The notes: generated by a model from the letters alone, not told the origin. DNA of 64,000 bases from Lysinibacillus boronitolerans JCM 21713 = 10a = NBRC 103108 (GCF_000772935.1 NZ_JPVR01000080.1:186001-250000); one strand, 5' to 3'. Shown: positions 26,350-35,474, counted from the first letter of the stretch. A program made the numbers and translations.

Positions 26350-26380
26350 ACTTTTGGTGGAAGAAATTTTGTTGTTATGG

Positions 26381-27142
26381 TCATCTTTTTATTTTTGGAC
26401 AAGAGATACAATAATCATTTGCTTCATCAGAGGTATGATAATAGAAACAACATGTTTTTCTCAAGCGTACAGGTTGCTCCGATTCCATAATTGTCACTTT
26501 AGGACCACAATAGTCCGTCAAAGGATTTTTCCTTTCTCCAAAAATGGAGCCTGGTGCTAGGTTTACAATATAGTGATAATCCTCTTGTATACGAGCCTTT
26601 TCTTGCACACTGGCCCCTTCCCCTAATTTCGTTTCATAGAGCCAATTCACATAAATAGCTGTGTTTTCCCATAAGATTGCTTTTGGAATTTTACTTATTT
26701 TCGCTAATGACTGCCAAACTTTCGCTAAATTATTCGCAAAGATTTCTCTAAGAATCTCATCACGCCATTTTTCACGGTCTTTAGTAGGTATCGACACTGT
26801 GCGATCGATTAGCCGAATAGTAGGAAGCCAAGGTTTTGTATATTCCGCTTCTACCCACAAATTTTCAATTCTGCAATGTAGTCCTTTATCGTATCTGGAC
26901 ATAGCATAGAATGCTGAAGCCATCGTTAAGACGCTATAGCGCTTCGCAAATAATGATGCCGTAACTAGAATAGAGGGCGATTGAAAGAAATGGGCAATTT
27001 TTTGTAAATAATCTAGAGCTTGAGCATTGTCCAATAAATTTTTGGCATATAAAGAGTAAGTAGCATCCACTGCTGGCTCTATCGTCAATCGATAGTCTCT
27101 TAGTAGCACTGATGATTCTTCTGCTGACAGTGTTAGACTCAA
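26381..27142 (-). CDS. FhuF-like siderophore-iron reductase
   Basis: A 253-residue protein with the C-terminal FhuF 2Fe-2S site: vicinal Cys-Cys, then Cys-x2-Cys (CCFYYHTSDEANDYCISC, residues about 231-248). The spacing between the pairs is 12 residues. The FhuF-type body includes LRKTCC and NPLTDYCGP. Such proteins reduce ferric siderophores in the cytosol to release iron. The start is TTG 27142 with AGGAGG about 10 nt upstream, inside the end of the preceding small gene. A Fur box stands at the head of the two-gene unit, which supports an iron role. No transporter is adjacent. Confidence 0.85.
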   Translation of the reverse strand: MSLTLSAEESSVLLRDYRLTIEPAVDATYSLYAKNLLDNAQALDYLQKIAHFFQSPSILVTASLFAKRYSVLTMASAFYAMSRYDKGLHCRIENLWVEAEYTKPWLPTIRLIDRTVSIPTKDREKWRDEILREIFANNLAKVWQSLAKISKIPKAILWENTAIYVNWLYETKLGEGASVQEKARIQEDYHYIVNLAPGSIFGERKNPLTDYCGPKVTIMESEQPVRLRKTCCFYYHTSDEANDYCISCPKIKR

Positions 27143-27303
27143 CTGATCCCTACCTCCTCAAATTCCACTGTTTGAACTGTTCGCCCCTTGCCTGGCGTAC
27201 CAAATAGCGGGTCTTTAATGGTACAGTCCATGCGAAAAACAGCCTGGACCATATCTCTGCTGTCACCGCTTGTCTTGAGCATAACCTGTTTATTACGCAC
27301 CAT
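27139..27303 (-). CDS. Small unknown protein of the Fur-controlled unit
   Basis: A 54-residue frame (MVRNKQVMLKTSGDSRDMVQ, then FRMDCTIKDPLFGTPGKGRT) overlapping the FhuF start by 4 nt. I do not recognise a family. The frame stays open to an ATG at 27339, but that codon lies within the Fur box and about 6 nt from the predicted transcription start, so it is unlikely to be used. Neither ATG 27303 nor ATG 27282 has a good ribosome site, so the start is uncertain. It has one Cys and no membrane helix. Its frame ends with the FhuF ribosome site, so its translation may help expose that site. Confidence 0.45.
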   Translation of the reverse strand: MVRNKQVMLKTSGDSRDMVQAVFRMDCTIKDPLFGTPGKGRTVQTVEFEEVGIS

Positions 27304-27324
27304 CCCAATATGAAAGAAATAATC

Positions 27325-27380
27325 GATAACGATAATCATTATTAATTAAAGAGTATACTTTACGATTGTTTTATTGACAA
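27325..27380 (-). promoter_or_regulatory. Fur box and sigma-A promoter of the FhuF unit
   Basis: GATAACGATAATCATTATT (27325-27343) matches the 19-bp Fur consensus at 17 positions. On the minus strand TTGTCA (27380-27375), a 17-bp spacer and TATACT (27357-27352) form a strong promoter. The box covers the initial transcribed region, so Fe-Fur would block initiation. Confidence 0.9.
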
Positions 27381-27615
27381 TATTTAATTTTAAAAAACAT
27401 ACTTTTATAAGAAATTATTTTTAAACTTATGGATGGTGTTGAAACGGAAGTCACCCCTTCGCCCTGCAAAATTGCTTTTTCTGTCGTTGATATCATCTTT
27501 TCAACAATTTGTCATGCTTCCATTTCACTCAAAGACGTAGGCAAGTTGATGATCGATTTTCTACTATTTTAGTTACCTGTTAGATTTACCTATGCATTAA
27601 TAGGCAAATAAATAG

Positions 27616-27643
27616 ACCCTATCAACGTATATCTCATATCTTA
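27616..27643 (+). promoter_or_regulatory. Sigma-K-type promoter of the CotD-like gene
   Basis: AC at 27616-27617, 17 bp, then CATATCTTA at 27635-27643 matches the sigma-K pattern (AC ... CATA-N3-TA). It lies about 40 bp before the coat gene, fitting late mother-cell expression. The rest of 27381-27615 shows no gene. Confidence 0.7.
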
Positions 27644-27681
27644 ATAATGAACCACAACTTATCAAAACAGGAGGTAATAAC

Positions 27682-27987
27682 ATGTTTCAACGAAGACGCC
27701 ATCCGGCAAAGGGTCCACACTGCTGTCCACCACAAATGATGCCAATGCAATATGATCCACCACAATTTTTACCACCAGAGCAATATGTACGCACAAATTA
27801 TATCCATACAGTTGTTCCACACGTACAACCTGCACATGTCACTACAGTGAACAAACATATGATTGATCATCAGTACTATTTCCCATGCACAGAATCTGTC
27901 GTAAATGAATGCTGTGAAACACATACTATGTGCGGTATGCCACCTAACCCTTGCCATATGCCACACCATCATAAACATATGCGCTAA
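27682..27987 (+). CDS. cotD: CotD-like spore coat protein
   Basis: A 101-residue coat protein very rich in His, Pro, Met, Cys and Tyr. RRRHPAKGPHCCPP opens the chain. The conserved core VVPHVQPAHVTTVNKHMIDHQYYFP (about 44-68) matches the CotD/inner-coat family. The tail is CETHTMCGMPPNPCHMPHHHKHMR. It would be deposited by the mother cell and crosslinked through Cys and Tyr; the His/Cys content may also bind metals. AGGAGGT lies before the ATG, and a sigma-K-type promoter stands upstream. It is a single-gene unit. Confidence 0.88.
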   Translation: MFQRRRHPAKGPHCCPPQMMPMQYDPPQFLPPEQYVRTNYIHTVVPHVQPAHVTTVNKHMIDHQYYFPCTESVVNECCETHTMCGMPPNPCHMPHHHKHMR

Positions 27988-28040
27988 TACTAAAATAACG
28001 ATGGGGTTGTCACATGACCCCACCGTTCCTAATATATTCA

Positions 28041-28075
28041 TAAAAAAACCGAGTACCTTTTATCAGGCACTCGGT
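28041..28075 (-). terminator. Terminator of glnA
   Basis: ACCGAGTACC (28048-28057) pairs with GGCACTCGGT (28066-28075) with one G-U. Seven T follow on the minus strand, 10 nt after the glnA stop. Confidence 0.85.
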
Positions 28076-28085
28076 ATCTTTATGA

Positions 28086-29420
28086 TTAATACATTTTTAA
28101 ATATTGATCGCGTTCCCATTGATGTACTGTTGTACGATACATATCGAACTCGATTTCTTTTGCTTCTTTAAAGTTTGCATAAATATGCTCACCTAATGCT
28201 TCCTGTGCTACTTTATCTTTAGCAAGTAATGTTAATGCATCATCAAGTGCCGCAGGTAGGTTTTCAATACCATTTGCTTGACGCTCTTCTTCCGACATCA
28301 CATAGATGTTGCGGTTAATAGCAGCAGGTGGTGTTAGCCCCTGACGAATACCTTCAAGACCTGCTTCTAAAATAACAGCCATCGCTAAATATGGGTTTGC
28401 AGAAGGGTCTACAGAGCGTACTTCAACACGAGTTGAAAGTCCACGTGCAGATGGTATACGAATTAATGGTGAACGGTTTTGTGCAGACCATGCAACATAA
28501 CATGGTGCTTCATAACCTGGTACTAGACGTTTATAAGAGTTAACTGTTGGATTTGTTACAGCTGTGAAACCTTGTACGTGTGCAAGAACACCTGCCATGA
28601 ATTGCATAGCTGTGTCAGAAAGACCTAATTCTGTAGATTCATCATAGAACGCATTTTCTTTGCCTTTAAATAGTGACACGTTAAAGTGCATACCAGAGCC
28701 TGCTTCACCAAATAGTGGTTTAGGCATAAATGTAGCGTGTAAGCCATGTTTACGAGCGATTGTTTTAACAACCAATTTGAATGTTTGGATGTTATCACAC
28801 GCAGTAACAGCATCAGCATATTTAAAGTCGATTTCGTGTTGTCCTGGAGCTACCTCATGGTGTGATGCTTCAATTTCAAAGCCCATTTCTTCTAGCTCTA
28901 ATACGATATCACGACGGCAGTTTTCACCAAGATCTGTTGGCGCTAAGTCGAAATAACCACCATGGTCATTTACTTCTAACGTTGGCTCTCCTTTTGCATC
29001 CAATTTGAATAAGAAGAATTCTGGCTCAGGCCCTAAATTGAAGCTTGAGAAGCCCATTTCTTCCATTTTTCTAAGAATACGTTTTAGGTTGTTACGTGGG
29101 TCACCAGCAAACGGTTCGCCTTTCGCAGTGTATACATCACAGATAAAACGTGCTACTTTCCCTTTTTCAGAAGTCCAAGGGAAAACTACGAAAGTATCAA
29201 GATCAGGATATAAATACATATCAGATTCTTCGATTCGAACGAAGCCTTCAATAGATGAGCCATCAAACATCATTTTATTTTCAAGTGCTTTGTCTAATTG
29301 ACTTACAGGAATCTCAACATTTTTGATTGTGCCAAGAATATCTGTAAATTGTAAACGAATAAAGCTTACGTTTTTTTCTTCGATGAGACGTTTAATGTCC
29401 TCTTTTGTGTATTTACCCAC
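28086..29420 (-). CDS. glnA: Glutamine synthetase, type I-alpha
   Basis: A 444-residue dodecameric enzyme making glutamine from glutamate, ammonia and ATP. Recognisable parts are [12 protein letters not shown]-type start (here [19 protein letters not shown]), the DGSSIEGF metal/substrate loop, GPEPEFFLF, the ammonia/Glu site [19 protein letters not shown], and RIPSARG. The adenylylation loop Tyr of GSI-beta is absent, as in other Gram-positive GSI-alpha enzymes that are feedback-inhibited and that bind GlnR/TnrA. GTG 29420 gives the same length as B. subtilis GlnA; the GTG at 29432 lies 1 nt from the AGGAG site. It follows glnR with a 55-bp gap under the glnR promoter. Confidence 0.97.
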   Translation of the reverse strand: MGKYTKEDIKRLIEEKNVSFIRLQFTDILGTIKNVEIPVSQLDKALENKMMFDGSSIEGFVRIEESDMYLYPDLDTFVVFPWTSEKGKVARFICDVYTAKGEPFAGDPRNNLKRILRKMEEMGFSSFNLGPEPEFFLFKLDAKGEPTLEVNDHGGYFDLAPTDLGENCRRDIVLELEEMGFEIEASHHEVAPGQHEIDFKYADAVTACDNIQTFKLVVKTIARKHGLHATFMPKPLFGEAGSGMHFNVSLFKGKENAFYDESTELGLSDTAMQFMAGVLAHVQGFTAVTNPTVNSYKRLVPGYEAPCYVAWSAQNRSPLIRIPSARGLSTRVEVRSVDPSANPYLAMAVILEAGLEGIRQGLTPPAAINRNIYVMSEEERQANGIENLPAALDDALTLLAKDKVAQEALGEHIYANFKEAKEIEFDMYRTTVHQWERDQYLKMY

Positions 29421-29475
29421 AGTTTTCCACACTCCTATAATTTGTCTAGCTTTTATGTTTACCCTACCCTATTTA

Positions 29476-29853
29476 TTAATAGAATCGAGATAAATCCCCA
29501 CGTCGGATGGATGATTTTTGCATGCGCTGTGCTTGACGCATTTCTTCGCGCATAATTTGGCGTAATTCTGAATCACTTAAATCTTGTTCATCAGTTGTAG
29601 CAACAGGATTTTTCTTTTTAGCAAATATTTTTTTAATCTTCGCCATATTCATACCCTGTTCTAAGTAGTCTTTAACCTCAAGCAATGTATCGACATCATT
29701 TAGTGAAAACATACGTCGATTGCCTTCTGTTCGGTGCGGCTCAATTAAATGGTGTTCTTCATAATAACGAATTTGTCTTGCCGAAAGCTCTGTTAATTGC
29801 ATCACAATACTCATCGATAATAACGGCATAGTTCGTCTAATTTCACGACTCAT
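29476..29853 (-). CDS. glnR: GlnR, MerR-family nitrogen regulator
   Basis: A 125-residue repressor. The MerR helix-turn-helix and wing ([31 protein letters not shown]) is followed by a short dimer helix and the GlnR tail [16 protein letters not shown]. The C-terminal peptide senses feedback-inhibited glutamine synthetase. In nitrogen excess it represses the glnRA operon and other nitrogen genes. AGGAGGACTTAA precedes the ATG. Its own operator at 29915-29931 is a perfect consensus match. Confidence 0.97.
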   Translation of the reverse strand: MSREIRRTMPLLSMSIVMQLTELSARQIRYYEEHHLIEPHRTEGNRRMFSLNDVDTLLEVKDYLEQGMNMAKIKKIFAKKKNPVATTDEQDLSDSELRQIMREEMRQAQRMQKSSIRRGDLSRFY

Positions 29854-29878
29854 TTAAGTCCTCCTCCAATACCCGCTT

Positions 29879-29940
29879 ATCATATAACGAAATTTTTTTA
29901 CTGTCAACCAACCATGTAAGGTAACCTAACATGGTTGGTA
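29879..29940 (-). promoter_or_regulatory. glnRA promoter with GlnR operator
   Basis: The GlnR consensus TGTNA-N7-TNACA is matched exactly at 29915-29931, and lies inside a 34-bp near-perfect palindrome (29907-29940). On the minus strand TTGACA (29907-29902), 17 bp and TATGAT (29884-29879) form the promoter, placing the operator just upstream of -35 as in B. subtilis glnRA. The plus-strand T-run after the palindrome also makes it a possible terminator for opposing RNA. Confidence 0.92.
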
Positions 29941-30007
29941 CTATTTTTTTCAATCCGAGTGAAAATTGTAAAAAACTATTCATATTTAGGCTTTATCTAT
30001 TGTCTTA

Positions 30008-31261
30008 TTATGATTTTTGAATAGCTTGAACTGCACTGCAAATAGCAAATTTAACGTGTTCATATGTTAGTCCGCCCTGGATAAAGGCTGTATAGGGTGG
30101 TCGTATTGGGCCATCCGCTGTCAGCTCAATGCTGGACCCTTGAATAAATGTTCCAGCCGCCATGATGACATCATCTTCATAGCCTGGCATATAGGCTGGT
30201 TCAGGAGCATAATGGGCATTTATCGGTGAGTTCGCTTGTATTTCGCGACAAAAGGCTATCATTTGCTGTGCTGTTTGAAAAGATACTGATTGAATTAAAT
30301 CTGTACGCTTCGCATGATAGCTCGGAGAAGTGCTCATACCGATTTCCTCTAACATTGCAGCTGTAAAAATTGCACCTTTTAATGCTTGCGATACTACATG
30401 TGGTGCCAGGAAAAACCCTTGATAAAAGTCACCTAGTGTATTTAATGTGGCTCCCGCTTCGGCACCAATACCTGGAGAAGTCATGCGATAGGCACATTTC
30501 TCCACTAGATCTGCTCGGCCAGCAATATAGCCCCCAATTTTAGCCAAGCCTCCGCCAGGATTTTTAATGAGCGAGCCTGCCATTAAATCAGCACCGACCT
30601 CTGTAGGTTCCTGTGCCTCTACGAACTCGCCATAGCAGTTATCTACAAAAATAACAGCTTCTGGAGCCAATTTACGTACCTTTGCACACATAGTAGCAAT
30701 TTCTTCAATTGTAAAGGATGGACGTGTTGCATAGCCTTTTGAACGTTGAATCGCAATCATTTTGGTTTGTGCTGTAATGGCTGCTTCAACACCTGCCCAA
30801 TCAATGGCCTGATTATCTAGCAAATCCACATGTTGATAACCGATTTTATAATCCTTCAGTGAACCTGTATCTTTATCACCACCATCGACAATGGATTGCA
30901 ATGTATCATATGGCTGACCAGAAATATAAAGCAGCTCATCACCAGGACGCAAAACACCGAATAGACTAAGCGTGATTGCATGTGTGCCTGAAATAATTTG
31001 TGGTCGAACTATGGCTGCCTCTGCACCAAATACTTCTGCATAAACACGCTCTAGATTATCCCGTCCCTCATCATCATAGCCATAGCCGTTTGATGGATGT
31101 AAATGATAATCACTTACTTGATGCTTTCTGAACGCTGCTAGCACCTTCTGCTGATTATAAAACGCCATTTCTTCTACCTTGGCATGATAAGGCCGAACTT
31201 GCTCCTCAATTTTTGCCGCTAACGATAGCGTTTGTATTGATAAATTTGATGTAAACGTCAT
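30008..31261 (-). CDS. ynbB: Methionine gamma-lyase-family PLP protein (YnbB)
   Basis: A 417-residue fold-type I PLP enzyme of the YnbB/aluminium-resistance family. SLIKNPGGGLAKIGGYIAG (about 228-246) holds the PLP Lys. DNCYGEFVEAQEPTEVGADL carries the PLP-contacting Asp. RPQIISGTHAITLSLFG is the cofactor phosphate region. The true substrate is unsettled; a Cys/Met-type C-S lyase is the family label. In B. subtilis ynbB lies between hflX (ynbA) and glnR; here glnR follows but hflX is missing. GGAG stands 8 nt before the ATG. Confidence 0.9.
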   Translation of the reverse strand: MTFTSNLSIQTLSLAAKIEEQVRPYHAKVEEMAFYNQQKVLAAFRKHQVSDYHLHPSNGYGYDDEGRDNLERVYAEVFGAEAAIVRPQIISGTHAITLSLFGVLRPGDELLYISGQPYDTLQSIVDGGDKDTGSLKDYKIGYQHVDLLDNQAIDWAGVEAAITAQTKMIAIQRSKGYATRPSFTIEEIATMCAKVRKLAPEAVIFVDNCYGEFVEAQEPTEVGADLMAGSLIKNPGGGLAKIGGYIAGRADLVEKCAYRMTSPGIGAEAGATLNTLGDFYQGFFLAPHVVSQALKGAIFTAAMLEEIGMSTSPSYHAKRTDLIQSVSFQTAQQMIAFCREIQANSPINAHYAPEPAYMPGYEDDVIMAAGTFIQGSSIELTADGPIRPPYTAFIQGGLTYEHVKFAICSAVQAIQKS

Positions 31262-31601
31262 TCTTTCTTCTCCATTTCACAATGTCTCGCATTTCAATCA
31301 GTAACATTTATTGACTATCTAAATTGACTTCAATCACTCTAGAATTACCTAACCAACTACTGGTATATGAACGCTTTTGACGAATGTTTTCTTTATTTTA
31401 ATCACATTTTATCAATTTGTATGTGCACCTGTAAAACTTGCCTATTGTTTCTAAGAGCATTTTACGCTAAGCTAATGTGCGGACTTATTTCGAGAAGCGT
31501 ATTTAATGACCGTTTTTGGCTATTAAATTCATAGATTCTGTTACGTAAAATAGTCTTTTAACTTTAAAAAAGTTTATTTATTGATAGAAGGGGTGAAAGG
31601 G
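31262..31601. other. Intergenic stretch, no gene seen
   Basis: About 340 bp between ynbB and the TRIC channel gene. One imperfect hairpin lies near 31499-31528 (TTTAATGACC with GGCTATTAAA), and ATTTTACGC near 31461 and CGTAAAAT near 31544 could pair as an outer stem. No tRNA, T-box or riboswitch signature was recognised. It should hold the divergent promoters. Confidence 0.45.
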
Positions 31602-32207
31602 ATGGCTTGGGAGGTTTTTAGTATCATAGGAACAATTGCCTTTGCTATTTCTGGGGCAATTATTGCCATGGAAGAAGAATACGATTTATTTGGTGTATAT
31701 ATACTTGGTATTGTCACTGCTTTTGGTGGAGGAGCCATTCGAAATTTACTCATCGGGCTACCTGTCACAACCCTATGGGGACAGGATATGATGTTTCAAA
31801 TCGCGCTGGCTGCGATTACGATATTTTTTATTTTTCCGCATCATCTGATTCAACATTGGCATCGTTGGGGTAACTTCACAGATGCGATTGGCTTATCAGC
31901 GTTCGCTATTCAAGGCGCACTTTATGCTGTCAAGCTGGATATGCCTGTTAGTGCTGTGGTTGTAGCTGCTGTGTTAACAGGTTCAGGTGGTGGCATTGTG
32001 CGTGATTTATTAGCTAGAAGAAAACCATTAGTTCTCCGTGATGAAGTTTATGGTGTTTGGGCAGCTCTTGCTGGACTACTAATCGGCTTCGAGGTTTTTA
32101 CAGGGGACATTTTCCTTTATATTTTATTCGCGGTAATTACTGCGTTACGTATTCTTTCCTATACGATGAAGTGGCGCTTGCCATTACGTAAGTTAAATCG
32201 TGCATAA
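31602..32207 (+). CDS. TRIC-family (UPF0126, YvgT-like) cation channel
   Basis: A 201-residue membrane protein with seven helices built from an internal repeat. The first half has FAISGAIIAM and TAFGGGAIRNLLIG; the second has FAIQGALYAV and TGSGGGIVRDLLARRKPLVL. These paired GGGxxRxxL motifs mark bacterial TRIC channels, trimeric monovalent-cation channels. ATG 31602 is preferred with AAGGGGTGA upstream; a TTG at 31581 is in frame but has no site. It is a single gene ending in a clear terminator. Confidence 0.88.
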   Translation: MAWEVFSIIGTIAFAISGAIIAMEEEYDLFGVYILGIVTAFGGGAIRNLLIGLPVTTLWGQDMMFQIALAAITIFFIFPHHLIQHWHRWGNFTDAIGLSAFAIQGALYAVKLDMPVSAVVVAAVLTGSGGGIVRDLLARRKPLVLRDEVYGVWAALAGLLIGFEVFTGDIFLYILFAVITALRILSYTMKWRLPLRKLNRA

Positions 32208-32216
32208 ATACTATTC

Positions 32217-32257
32217 AGCCAATGACCAAAAATTAAGTCATTGGCTGTTTTATTTTT
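32217..32257 (+). terminator. Terminator of the TRIC channel gene
   Basis: AGCCAATGAC (32217-32226) pairs with GTCATTGGCT (32237-32246), followed by a T-rich tail (GTTTTATTTTTT). Confidence 0.85.
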
Positions 32258-32320
32258 TGGCTAATAATAATCTTTTATGGGTTTCATTCCTTATATGATT
32301 GAAGAAGACATTAACTTAGC

Positions 32321-33376
32321 TTATCTTTTTAACAACTGCATTGCTTCTTCTAATGTCACCATGTTTTTCATCATTGAACAAGCTGCATCTAAAATAGGAA
32401 AGGCTAAGGCTGCTCCAGAACCTTCGCCTAAACGCATATTCATGTGCAACATCGGTTCAATACCTAGTAATGCAGCGGCAATTTTTGCCCCTGGCTCCTC
32501 TGATGCATGGGAAGGAACAATATAATCGATTACTTTTGGTTCGAGCTTATAAGCAATGAGGGCAGCTATAGTCGAAATAAATCCATCAATAACCACTGGT
32601 TTACGATGAACTGCAGCCCCAAGAATAATACCTGTCATCGCCCCTATCTCTAATCCTCCTACCTTAGCCAGAACATCAATAGCATCTTTTGGATTAGGCT
32701 TATTTAAGGTAATTGCTTTTTCAATAATCGCCGCTTTATAGGCAATGCCTCCTTGGCCAACTCCTGCCCCAAACCCTGTTACTTCTATAGGGTCACATCC
32801 AGTCAGAACAGCTAATATCGCAGCACTTGGTGTTGTATTGCCAATACCCATTTCCCCTGTACCTAGTACATCAGCACCTTGTATGATTTCCTCAGTGGCC
32901 ACACGGATTCCTACTTCTATCGATTGAATGGCTTCTTGTTTGGACATAGCTGGACCTTGTGCCATGTTATCTGTACCGTATTTAATTTTATGAATAATAA
33001 CACCAGCATCAAGTGGAATATCTGCTTTTACCCCAACATCTACTGTGACCACCTTTGCATTGGTAATGCCCGCAATCGCACAAACGCCTGTCCCCCCCTT
33101 AGGAAAATTTAATGTTTGAAAGACTGTAACATCTTGCGGATTCGTGGTTACACCTTCCTCACATACACCATGATCTGCAGCACAAACAATCATCACCTTT
33201 TTGTCAACCGTCGGATATAATTGTCCTGTTATACCAGAGAGCTGTACGGCAAGTGATTCTAGTTTACCCAAGCTACCTGGGGGCTTACAAAGCGCATCAA
33301 TCCGCTTTCTAGCTTGCTCCATACCTTTCATATCAACCCCTTGAATGTTTTCAATCGTGTCTTGTAATAATGGCAT
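32321..33376 (-). CDS. cobT: Nicotinate-nucleotide--dimethylbenzimidazole phosphoribosyltransferase
   Basis: A 351-residue enzyme that makes alpha-ribazole-5'-phosphate, the lower-ligand nucleotide of cobalamin. It contains IDALCKPPGSLGKLE, the GEMGIGNTTPSAAI phosphate loop near 175-190, VGGLEIGAMTG and the C-terminal HMNMRLGEGSGAALAFP with the catalytic Glu region. GGAG lies 8 nt before ATG 33376. No other cob gene is adjacent, so this looks like a salvage function for imported corrinoids or a dispersed pathway. Its leader is a cobalamin riboswitch with a terminator, so it is shut off by B12. Confidence 0.95.
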   Translation of the reverse strand: MPLLQDTIENIQGVDMKGMEQARKRIDALCKPPGSLGKLESLAVQLSGITGQLYPTVDKKVMIVCAADHGVCEEGVTTNPQDVTVFQTLNFPKGGTGVCAIAGITNAKVVTVDVGVKADIPLDAGVIIHKIKYGTDNMAQGPAMSKQEAIQSIEVGIRVATEEIIQGADVLGTGEMGIGNTTPSAAILAVLTGCDPIEVTGFGAGVGQGGIAYKAAIIEKAITLNKPNPKDAIDVLAKVGGLEIGAMTGIILGAAVHRKPVVIDGFISTIAALIAYKLEPKVIDYIVPSHASEEPGAKIAAALLGIEPMLHMNMRLGEGSGAALAFPILDAACSMMKNMVTLEEAMQLLKR

Positions 33377-33403
33377 AATTATTTCTCCTCTCGTTCTCAT
33401 TAA

Positions 33404-33457
33404 GACAAAATAAAAAGTCTGTAGTTTATTGTCATAACAAATAAACTACAGACTTTT
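33404..33457 (-). terminator. Riboswitch-controlled terminator upstream of cobT
   Basis: An 18-bp perfect stem (33413-33430 with 33440-33457) is followed on the minus strand by TTTTTATTTTG. It lies between the cobalamin riboswitch and cobT, so it is the expression platform. Confidence 0.9.
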
Positions 33458-33481
33458 CCATCATCTATATCTTCTAAAGCA

Positions 33482-33633
33482 AGTAGGCAGGTCTCCTGGC
33501 TCAAGTTCAACATCTCATAGTACCTTCCCAGCAATTCGCTAGTGGCATACACTATGAAACTTCCTTATACAGTGGCGGGTCCGCTAAAGCTTTTCACTTT
33601 ATTCCCTATTCTCCCTAGTGGGCACCTATTGCT
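33482..33633 (-). ncRNA. Cobalamin riboswitch
   Basis: On the minus strand the RNA shows AGGTGCCC at the 5' side, GGGAATAAAGTGAA, the core GCGGACCCGCCACTGT, GCCACT, GGGAAGG, and the B12-box-type 3' end GAGCCAGGAGACCTGCC. These are the conserved elements of the class I adenosylcobalamin aptamer, in order. Bound cobalamin should favour the terminator at 33404-33457 and reduce cobT expression. Confidence 0.95.
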
Positions 33634-33650
33634 TTTATGTAATTATGTTA

Positions 33651-33679
33651 AATCTACTTTACAACTTTTTTAGTGTCAA
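33651..33679 (-). promoter_or_regulatory. Promoter of the riboswitch-cobT transcript
   Basis: On the minus strand, TTGACA (33679-33674), a 17-bp spacer and TAGATT (33656-33651) stand about 18 bp before the first riboswitch element. Confidence 0.8.
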
Positions 33680-33740
33680 TAGATAAAAATTTTTTGAGTG
33701 TTAACTTAGTACCACCACCTATTCAAACAATATAGGCTTA

Positions 33741-35435
33741 TCAAGAACCTGTCACAACAAATGAATCCCTCTCGTTCACCTGATTCCTATCAACTTCAAA
33801 TATTTTATCTGCTTCATTTATTAAAGCAGGGTGATGAGTAACCAATATAACAGTCTTTTGTTTTTCTTTATTTAAATATAAAAGTAATGATTCTATATTT
33901 ATTTGGTTGTCTTTATCAAGCGCAGAAGTAATCTCGTCAAACAAATAGATATCCGCATCTCTTAGAAGCGATCTTGCTATTGAAAGTCTTTGCTGTTGCC
34001 CAGTAGATAATTCAAGCCCATTATGCCCTATAAGCGTTTCAAATTTATAGTCTAACGTTTCTATATGTGAATAAATGTTAACCATTTTACAAATTTGAAT
34101 TAATTCTTCGTCTGTTGCATTCGGCTTTGCTAATAACAAATTTTCCCTTATTGTCCCTGTCATTATAAAATGCTCTTGCGTTACCAAACATACCCTTTTT
34201 CTATAAACATCAATAGGAATATATCTAATATTCTGATTGGATAGAAATATTTCACCCTGATAATTAATGTATAAACCTGATAATATATTCAATAATGTCG
34301 ATTTACCTGATCCGCTTTCTCCCTTAATCAATACAATTTTCTTCAAAGGTATTTGGAAATTTATATTTTCTAAAACTGGAGAAAATGCATTAGTATAGGT
34401 AAAGCTTACATTCCGTAATACTATTTTATCTTTATTAAAATGATGCGATGAATTTACATAGTCTGGTACTTCTAATTTCCTTAGCTGATATTTATTGTCT
34501 TCCATTAAGTTTTTCACTCTATTTACAGACACAATTGCTTCTTGTAAAAATGAATTTAGTTGGGAAAATCTTAAAAATGACTGACTAAAGTTATTGGCAT
34601 AGGTTGTGAATGCTATTAATACTCCTAAAGTGAGGCTTCCTTTATAAATAAAGTAGGCACCTATAATAAGGATAATCAAATAACTTGTAAAGTTTATTAA
34701 TTCTATTATTGATCCTGATTTTATGCTTAAACGCATTTTATCAAGAGTATTTTTGTATAATAAGGTAATTTTCTTTTGATAGTTATCTATGGCGTTTATC
34801 TCATTATTAAATATCTTAAATAATTTAAATGATGACAGTAATTCTCCCAGATAGGTTAAATAAGAATCTAAATCTTTTTTGATGGCAGTATCCATCATCC
34901 TTATTTTTTTTCCATAATATTTAAAAATGATAAGTGCTAAAGGACAAGCTATGAATAAAATACTAGCTAAAATAAAATTTAGATTGATCAATATTATTAA
35001 CACAATTATTATACTGATAAAGTCTACAACAATATTTAAAAACTCTGATACTACTTCAGAAAATGCCTTTGTATCATTTTCTATTTTATTCATCAGTTCA
35101 CCTTTTGCTTTTAATTGATACTCATCCATGTCCATAGCCATAATTCTTTTTATTATCTTTAATTTAATATCCATTTGTAGATAGCAAGCAAATTTCGTTA
35201 AATAATATTTTTGGATTACTTTAAAAAATAAATTAAACAGAAACAAAAAAGCCATAAACACTATAATGAGGAATGCTGAATTGAGATCTTTTACTGTTAT
35301 AGAATCAATAAATTTACCAAATAAAAGGGGGTGTACTATACTTAAAATCATTGAAATACCCATCAAAATATTTACTTGAAATAATTTTGCTTTGTATGGC
35401 TTTGTATACTTAAATACCTCACCTAATATTTTCAT
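33741..35435 (-). CDS. ABC exporter (fused membrane and ATPase domains) of the ranthipeptide locus
   Basis: A 564-residue type IV ABC transporter half: six membrane helices (about 15-310) and a nucleotide-binding domain. Walker A is GESGSGKST, signature LSTGQQQRLS (Thr for the usual second Gly), Walker B IYLFDEITSALD, and His switch VTHH. There is no N-terminal C39 peptidase, so leader cleavage must occur elsewhere. It is the last gene of the cluster, 39 bp after the ABC-2 permease, and is the likely exporter of the modified peptide. AT-rich like its neighbours. A lipid or drug exporter remains possible. Confidence 0.85.
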   Translation of the reverse strand: MKILGEVFKYTKPYKAKLFQVNILMGISMILSIVHPLLFGKFIDSITVKDLNSAFLIIVFMAFLFLFNLFFKVIQKYYLTKFACYLQMDIKLKIIKRIMAMDMDEYQLKAKGELMNKIENDTKAFSEVVSEFLNIVVDFISIIIVLIILINLNFILASILFIACPLALIIFKYYGKKIRMMDTAIKKDLDSYLTYLGELLSSFKLFKIFNNEINAIDNYQKKITLLYKNTLDKMRLSIKSGSIIELINFTSYLIILIIGAYFIYKGSLTLGVLIAFTTYANNFSQSFLRFSQLNSFLQEAIVSVNRVKNLMEDNKYQLRKLEVPDYVNSSHHFNKDKIVLRNVSFTYTNAFSPVLENINFQIPLKKIVLIKGESGSGKSTLLNILSGLYINYQGEIFLSNQNIRYIPIDVYRKRVCLVTQEHFIMTGTIRENLLLAKPNATDEELIQICKMVNIYSHIETLDYKFETLIGHNGLELSTGQQQRLSIARSLLRDADIYLFDEITSALDKDNQINIESLLLYLNKEKQKTVILVTHHPALINEADKIFEVDRNQVNERDSFVVTGS

Positions 35436-35474
35436 GAAATAATACTCTATCTCCCTGATTTAGTTAAGGTTTTC

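Noticed and set aside
27769-28041. Minus-strand frame opposite the CotD-like gene
   Set aside because: It is an antisense artefact of His/Met/Pro-rich codons.
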